NCBI GenBank assembly: GCA_963930775.1
Contig: OZ005703.1
Coordinates: 7,564,001-7,628,000, forward strand
DNA length: 64,000 nucleotides
Source: Cliona cf. orientalis
Taxonomy: Eukaryota > Porifera > Demospongiae > Clionaida > Clionaidae
Direction: 5' to 3'
Positions within the stretch are counted from its first letter, which is position 1; each line of letters begins with the position of its first letter. The position numbers and the translations under genes are program-made. Under the pieces are notes generated by a model that was given only the letters and a program-made list of their open reading frames with translations, was not told the DNA's origin and searched no databases. Of the stretch, positions 57,111 through 64,000 are shown piece after piece.

Positions 57111-60100
57111 CTGGTGTTGACAAGTGTGTTCGCGAAGGACTTTTCTGGACGTTTCTGGGACTTTCAGGTAAAATATCAGCCTGATGCAACTACGCTGTTG
57201 TGCACATGAATAGATGGGAGTGAATATTCGCAATAATAGATTTTCGCAAGAAATCTACATAAACATATGTACAGAATTCTTTGACAGTTTTAAGTTAAAT
57301 ACTTAGTACACTAATCAAGCTTGATTAGTGCATTTCCAAACAATTTGCAATAATGTTGAAAGGATCTGTCAGATCAAACGATCAACAATTTATTAAAGTT
57401 GGGCATGGGAAGGTATGCTGTCAAGGAGGTGACATCATAGCTATATATAGCCCAGCTAGCTCCAGCTGACCTACATGTACCTACCTAGTACCTGCCCTGT
57501 CATATTAATTTGGCTGAATGTGCATTTGTATTGTCTACCTACATGTAGCTGTATGTGTGCATTTCCGACCTCTTGTCAGCTGGTAAAGGTCATCATCAAC
57601 CTTTGGCTTCATCATGTCACACTTGTACAGCTTTAGTCCAGTTTTGCAGTGCACCATGTGTGTCCATTGACCCCCATATCCCTGTCTCCCGGTCTGTCTG
57701 TCTGTCTCCATCCTTAGTCAATTATCCTGTCCATGTGCTGTGAATACTGTCCATTGGCCAGTAATACAATCTGAATTCCATTATTGATCCCCCCTTCCCC
57801 CAGCATGAACTTTGCTCCCCCCCTTGACAATGTAGGGGGCATGCTTTATTGGTACACCTCCTCTCTCTGACATACATGTACTTCCCCTCCCTCCCCCTCT
57901 TTACGTGCACTGTCTTGGATCTCTGAGCTTCAGTGTACATGTATGTACTTTAATTTTCTAAACAGATTGAATGAAAATTCTATTAATTTCTGTGTGTATG
58001 TGTGCGTGTGTGTATTTGAAAGAGAAGAAGAAAAGGGTTATCCACTGTCAGTGTGTGTGTGTCTTTGTATGGTGAATGTGATGTCGGCATCACCATTCTA
58101 TCTTGACCAAATCTGTGCTTGCATGCTCATTCTCGCTAGCTCCCTCCTGCCTGCCTTCTAGGAACTGGTATAATTATAGTCAAGGTGACCTTCCAGGGCC
58201 ATGTGACTAATTTCCTTGTCTTGTGACTGTCACAATTTGTCAACCCAAAGGGTGTATACATAATATATTATTATGGGCATGGCTGTAGGTGACAGTCTCT
58301 CTTATAGCTATACACATAATATACATATACGTACCTGACTGTAGCTGGGGATGGGGTGACAGACAGCCTCTCTTATGGCTGCAGTTGTTGTAGGCCCCGT
58401 GTACATGTATGTCAATTGCATCAGGTGGAGGGAGGGATCAGGCTAGAGGGGTATGATGATATCTGCATGGCTGCTTCATACATGACATGATTCATCTTGT
58501 GATTATCCCTAGTCCTCAAAAAAGAAGAATCAGGGGGACCTATGGAATATTAGATCCTACTTGTAACAAATACTGTAATCTGATTGGTTAAACTGAAGTA
58601 TCTATCCTTCATAGAAAATCATGTAAGCTCTGTAGAAAATCATGTAAAGCTCTATAGAAAATCATGTAAATTTTCTTGCCTATGGCTAGGGTTGTTGCTA
58701 GGCAGCAGTTTATGTGTCTAGCTTTTGGGCATTGTTGCTAGGATCTAAACATGTTAGACACTGCTTAGTTGGTTTGTATGTGATTTAGAAGACCTCAGGG
58801 CTCAGTAGAACCCTCGCTTCGCTCGGGATTCTACACAGAGCCCTTCTGTCTTCTAAATCACATAGAAACCTCCTAAACAGTGTCTAACTATTATCTAGCA
58901 AGACCTTCATTGCATGGGTGGTGGTGGTGGGGAGGGGGGTGCATGGAACAGAGTGATGTTATGTGTATAGTGGTATCCTGCCATGAAATCAAGTTATAAT
59001 TATACTGATTTAGACTCGTTTCTGTAATCAGAGTTGACATTTTGACACTGAAGATGCTTAGTAATGTACTCTTCTTGGGTAAGGTCTCCCTGTCAGTAAA
59101 CTAGGGCGTTGGGTGAAGCCTTTGCATACCCGCAGACATTTTCTGTCAAAGTACATGGTTATAACATGTCATATCGTGTGTACATGTATTTGAATCACTT
59201 TGAATCTCTCTAACAGTCAGTGGAATGTCGGCCATTTATTGAGTAGATTTAAAAAGGTCATATTAACTGATATCTTTCTTGTCTATTACAACAGTGCTCC
59301 TTTCTATCAAGAACAGCCATGGAGCACGCCTTGCATCACGAAGAGAGGGCTTTGCGACGAGAAGCCAGACATGTAAGTTCTCTCTTCCTCCCCCTCCCTC
59401 CCTCCCTCTCTCTCTCTCTCTCTCTCTCATATACACAATCCTTTCCTGACTTTCTATGAGCTAATTACATCAGTTTGCACACACCACAGAGTTCAAAACT
59501 CTTATCTTAGTTATTGTAAACAGGACGTGCGGCAGTGATTATTATGGATGTGGTAATTTAGTTCCTCTCTCATTCCCTTCATCCAGTGGTCACACACACA
59601 CACACACACACACATACACATACACAGTCATAGTGGGGGCATACATATAGCAGACTTTGGAGGGTTCTAGGTACAGTATAATTATTATTGATATGCACTA
59701 TTGATGTACAAATTAATACCAACAATCTTTGTACCTTTGGTCTTCCTGTTTTGGAAAGCCAACTTCAAACTTCCACCAACTAGACTCCAGAGACATGCTG
59801 CCACATACATAACCTCTGAACCCTAGCTATACTATAGCTGCTGTTAGACTGCCTGACTCCACCTAGATCCTTGAACCTGAAGCCCAGTGCAGTGCTGCCC
59901 TGCTCCAGTGAGGCTGCACATTAGCTCTCAACTCTGGTAGGTAGGTAGTATAGTGTTGTGTTGGTTTTCTTGGAATCATTTCTCCCTGTGGTAGTTGTGT
60001 CTTCCTGTCCAGAGAGGCACTGCTGGTTGGTGTTCATTTCTGTGATAATTAGATACCACTACTGACACACTGCGCTCAGATTTAAGACTTCCTCCGTCTC

Positions 60101-60897
60101 TCTCTCTCTCTCTGTGTGTGTGGCAGTTTTCAGCGGATATCTGTTGTATTTTGAGTCTATTTGGAGCTTCAGCTTCTGATAGCGACTGACGTACGTACGT
60201 ATAGATGTAACATAGGGCAAGGGAGGGAATCCATTGGGATATAGCTTCTAGTCCTTTTGTAGACGCTGTTCGGTGGTGGAGTGTACACGTGTGACCTCAA
60301 TACTCTTATATACATGAAGGTTATCCTTAAACGACAGCACAGTAGAAATTCGACACTGAAGAATCTCACTGCTTTTTGTCTTACTACTACTGGGTAGTTG
60401 AACCAATGTATATAACAATAATAATAGTAAGGTTAAAGGACACAGTAGGTAGACATTCGATACAAGAAAGAACTTGTGTCGGTTCAAATCCATACTAATG
60501 TCACGACCATTAATACGCTTGCGTAGGTCCGTTGTTACGCTGCCAGGAGTTTTACAGATGTTTTCAATATCTTTTATCGTAGCATAACTTGCATGTAAGC
60601 CTACTGCCCTAGTTGCTATACCTGTACATGTCGAGTATAGCAACTGAATCTCATGTCCAGGGGCACAATAGGATAGAACTTGCATTGTGCAGCTGCCTCT
60701 CTCATCTGGTTAGTTCTGAATGTTGTTTGCACCACTGACCTACCTTCCTGCTTGTAGCTGGGGTGTTGGTTGAGTTGGGTTGTTCTTGTGACATCCTGTG
60801 CTGTGTCCTGTGTGTGCATTGAGCAGGGTGCAGGATAATGTCCAGGTAGTGGATTAGGTTGACTGCCCCCTCCCCTCTCCCTCTCTCTCCCTCTCTC

Positions 60898-60941
<44 letters not shown>

Positions 60942-63818
60942 CCTCTCTCTCTCTCGCTCCTGGGAGCAACCTCTCACATTTTACTCATTAGTTGTTTACA
61001 ACCGCTAACTGCACACCCTTATAGCCATTATGTCATCAACAAAGCTTTCTATCGATCGATAACTGAAGTTTATTTTTACTTTCCTGTCCCTTACGGCATG
61101 GGTTTATTGTTAGCATCCACTTAGGATTAGTGTCAATAGGAAACACACACATTCACTAAAATTAATAATGCCACCTACATGTACATGTACATGTATACAT
61201 GCATGTACATGTAGCAAGTTCACAACTGTTATACGTTTAATACTGTTTGTGTACGTAAGCGCAAAAACTAAGGTCACCTTAGCTACTGTCTCTCTTATTG
61301 TGTGTGTGTGTTTGTAGCTTATTCCCCCCAAAGTCTCGGTTGGGGGGGGGGGGGGGGAGGGGGTGGATACTTGTGACTTTTAATTTGTCCAAGGGGATTT
61401 GGCATACTGTCTGGTTGGGACTGTGCTCTGTGTACAAAACCTCAAGCTTAGGACAAAAATAGCTGTAAACAAAACTATACTTTTTTCTCTGTAATAACCG
61501 GAAGTTAAGTAAAGCCAAAAGTAAAGCAAGTTTGTGCAATCTGATTGGTTGCTAAAAATAGAAATGAGGTAATCCCTTCAGCATGTGTGTGTGTGTGTGG
61601 AAGTGGCACCTTTCTGGATGTGAAAGCTTTTTTCAAATCTGGAAGTAACCTTTTGCTTCCCCCCAACCTAGCTACAGTGACCTCCTCTCTATATACTGCA
61701 CACTGCTTATTGTATCAAATACATCGCTACTTCAGCACTTTTAGGAAATTATTTAGGAAATCATTGACAAACACTCACTTCAGTTTCATTACAGCGCTCA
61801 TCACGTTCGTACAGTTGACATGATTATGCACACACATAATATTATACACGTACGTACTTGTTATGTAAAAGCAACACAGTATGAAAGGACAACATTATGT
61901 AAAAGACTCAAGTGTTTCCCGTTGTAAATATCGTGCTCAGAATATTGTTTTCTTTGTGTGCACGTACGCAAGTATGTACATGTACGTGTACGTATGTATG
62001 TGTAGATCGGTCAGCAGGTTTGTATTATTATAGTCTGGACAAATGTCACTTCTGGTAAGTGGTTTCAGTTCCAGAGTTGACATTTCCTAAACTGCATTCT
62101 GGAGTAGTTCTCTTTGAAAATTCTCGCCCGGACTTACATGTACTACTGATTGACAGTTTGTGTACATTTGGTTTGTCCAAGTGAGGTAGTTGATAAACAG
62201 AGAAGGGGACCTGCTCTAGCTTTCCCTTCGTGTTCTGTTTTGATAGACTCACCTTTTAACTTTCTCCCCTGTGTATTATGAAGAACGTAGCTTCTTTCAT
62301 AGTAATTATTGTGCTGTGTTGTAGCTTATGGTGATGTGCTAAGAGAGAGAGGGAGGGAGGGAGAGAGAGGGAGAGGGAGGGATGGGGGGAAGGGAGGGTC
62401 ATCAGGAAATAGCTGGCAACCTGAAACACCACAGAAATGACCACTAAGCACATTACAATATCACTGTTCCTCCTATGGCCTAATGCTTGCACAATGGCCA
62501 GTAAGAGGATTAGCCCCTTGTATGATATGGGGTCATGGAAGGGTTCGTGGTTCATGGACTAACCAACATCCTTATAAACAGAATAGTACTTACCCTCCCT
62601 TCCTCTCCCTCTCTCTCTCTCTCTCCCCATCCATCCTTCCCTGATTCTTGGCTATGTTGAAATTTGTGCCTTCTGTCACAAGATTTTGATAGAATTGTGA
62701 CTAGTTCTCTTGCATAGTACAGTACAATAATGTTGAAGATACACACAAATAAATAATATTACCCCAGTATCACTGGTATTGGTAAATAGTTTACTGGGGG
62801 CTGACCAGATAATAATGTTGGACAAAGAAATATTCATCATTACAGTTGACATTTGTGTTTGTGACCCATGGGAATGTTACTGTTCACTTGAACATCTTTT
62901 AGCTTTCTTCTCAAGAATGTTTTTGGTGACCAAATCTGTTGCCTTGTCAATAGTGAAAATGGCTGTCTTTTTTTGTGGCTAATTCTTACCCTCTTCACTC
63001 CCTCTTTCTTGTCTAGTGGTGGTTATTGATTTCCTGGGAATGGACACCCTAAAATTTCCTGTTTTTTTGGCGTGGAATCTTAGCATGCATATTTCATGTA
63101 TAGAGTTATTCCGGTAGAGGCAGAGTCAGAGAGAGATAGGGAATTATGGATTGGGGGGTTGTCCTAAATTTTTTGATAAATACCCACAAAGAATGGATTC
63201 TTCCTTTCTCTCGCGCTCGTATGCACACATGCACATTCTTTGCTCATAATACAGGATTTGCCCTTAAAATGGAAATAGTACCAGCAGTACATATACCGTA
63301 TTTATTCGAATAGAAGCCGCACCCCGAATAGTAGCCGCCCTCGAATAGTAGCCGCACCTGGAGGTCCACCAAAGAAATAGTAGCCGCCCTCGAATAGTAG
63401 CCGCACGCATGCGTGAACACAATAAAGTGGGTGTGGCCACGTTCGCACGCCATAAACGATCGTCAGCTCGAGGCAAAACATGACAGAAGACGTCCCTGGC
63501 TTGGTTCTGCTGCTGTTTTTCGATCATAATAACTCGTCTATTCGAAAGGTAGTCCTGAAAAACTAGTCTATCACAACAAGATACCACCGGATCGGCGCAA
63601 AGGTATCCCTCCGAAATAAATAAAAGCCGTCCTCGAATAAGAGCCGCCCTCGATTAGTAGCCGCACTCCAGCAAGGCTGAAATTAATAGTAGCCGCGGCT
63701 ACTATTCGAATAAATACGGTATTATGTACATGGGACTAGGTTTTTTTTGAATTTTATAATATTATCTGATTTTCAGTTCATACAAAGTTATTTGCACTAA
63801 TAAACTTACAAATACCCT

Positions 63819-63849
<31 letters not shown>

Positions 63850-64000
63850 GTCTCCCTCTTATTCACATAATATTATAATAATTATGCCCTCTTCTCTCTC
63901 ACTGTTCCACCCACTCCCAGGAGGCCCAGCATGGACACTTTGGTGCTGCAGCTCACTTGAGGCACGAGGCAAACGTCGTACACAACGAAAGAGACCGACT
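57110..64000 (+). CDS. Gene L: 5' end of an unrecognised coiled, His/Arg-rich protein (partial)
   Basis: Likely exons: noncoding about 57110-57168 (donor GTAAAAT), 59295-59372 (start ATG at 59319, 18 codons, phase 0) and 63921->64000. Joined frame: MEHALHHEERALRREARH, then EAQHGHFGAAAHLRHEANVV, a charged amphipathic helix like those in coiled-coil or MIT-type regions. I cannot assign a family from about 45 residues. The splice sites (CAG at 59292-59294, GTAAGT at 59373, CAG at 63918-63920) and the unbroken phase support a real gene. Introns of 2.1 and 4.5 kb are far larger than elsewhere and full of repeats. Confidence 0.55.
57169..59294 (+). other. First intron of gene L
   Basis: 2.1 kb of noncoding DNA. 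It contains a triplicated 22-bp unit ATCATGTAAGCTCTGTAGAA at 58618-58672 and a fold-back element at 58752-58890; the rest has CT/CA-rich and TACATGTACATG tracts. No exon seen. Confidence 0.5.
58752..58890. mobile_element. Fold-back inverted repeat with CTCGCTTCGCTCGGG centre
   Basis: Arms of about 65 bp: GTTAGACACTGCTTAG and TGTGATTTAGAAGAC on the left are mirrored by GTCTTCTAAATCACA and CTAAACAGTGTCTAAC on the right, around a self-complementary core. It would form a long hairpin as RNA or single-strand DNA. Probably a snap-back MITE. Confidence 0.75.
60870..60955 (+). repeat. (CT)n microsatellite
   Basis: Roughly 85 bp of CT/CCCT units in gene L intron 2; open frames over it on the minus strand are repeat translations (ERERERE). 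Confidence 0.9.
63294..63721. mobile_element. MITE with TACCGTATTTATTCGAATAG TIRs and internal GAATAGTAGCCGCC repeats
   Basis: Ends TACCGTATTTATTCGAATAG and mirror CTATTCGAATAAATACGGTA, with TA borders. Just inside both ends the unit CTCGAATAGTAGCCGCC is tandemly repeated (63331-63405 and 63630-63662), giving sub-terminal repeats. No transposase frame. Confidence 0.82.

Larger units (their letters stand above)
59373..63920 (+). other. Second intron of gene L, repeat-rich
   Basis: 4.5 kb. CT microsatellites at about 59390-59429, 60870-60955, 62604-62624 and 63823-63850; CA at 59588-59612; hexamer ACATGT repeats at 61175-61213; G16 at 61342-61357; a TIR element at 63294-63721. Open frames here are repeat translations or lack splice or homology support; a 145-residue minus-strand frame (60248-60685) is the longest. 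Confidence 0.5.

Noticed and set aside
60248..60685. Minus-strand 145-residue frame in gene L intron 2
   Set aside because: Has a Met and a hydrophobic run but no signal of homology, codon bias or splice partners that I can judge; left uncalled but worth a database search as a possible retroposed fragment.
60702..60977. ERERERE-type frames near 60700-60977, also 24885-25079 and 18668-18853
   Set aside because: Translations of CT/GA microsatellites.
1..64000. CRISPR array, bacterial operon or prophage
   Set aside because: The direct repeats seen are microsatellites, MITE ends or exon duplications; genes are spliced and eukaryotic.

Overview
This is a eukaryotic, intron-rich window. The short introns (mostly 50-120 bp), AT-rich spacers, single-copy metazoan genes (ABCD3/PMP70, N4BP2, MED26) and a dense cluster of Ig/fibronectin-III receptors point to an early-branching animal, most likely a demosponge of the Amphimedon type. 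The species is an inference. I rebuilt ten complete multi-exon genes and two partial ones from splice sites; all ten complete genes close in frame to the last base.

Layout. 1-5651 (-): gene A, a large Ig/FN3 receptor running off the left edge. 5946-9405 (+) and 11319-16698 (+): genes B and C, paralogous, probably GPI-anchored FN3 proteins; C has two extra Ig domains. Between them lie a Tc1/mariner-like MITE and a tRNA-like pol III unit. 16941-21644 (-): ABCD3 (24 exons, 660 aa), head-to-head with N4BP2 at 21902-31784 (+, 17 exons, 2304 aa). 32120-50853 (-): five more receptor genes in one orientation (E, F, G, H, I); G and H are a recent tandem duplication. 51659-52816 (-): gene J, an unrecognised secreted Cys-containing protein. 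54102-56892 (-): MED26, head-to-head with gene L, whose first exons lie at about 57110-64000.

The receptor cluster is the striking part. Genes A, E, F, H and I share a signal-peptide exon, then one phase-1 exon coding for a head module with an exact C-x6-CC spacing, a [FY]PNG/[FY]PDG motif and an IPDA-like C-terminal Cys strand. I do not recognise this as a named domain. Ig and FN3 exons, nearly all phase 1-1, follow, then a membrane segment. Tails of F, G and H carry tyrosine motifs; in G and H these include YEEV, which resembles the Src-family SH2 ligand pYEEI. Head loss (G), tail truncation (H), an extra internal head (A), Ig gain or loss (B/C) and possible furin sites (C, G, H) suggest a fast-changing recognition locus, possibly for allorecognition or immunity.

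The spacers and introns hold many TIR elements (MITEs), a fold-back element, long poly-C runs, CT/CA microsatellites and repeated NRF1-like palindromes near the start codons of both receptor and housekeeping genes.
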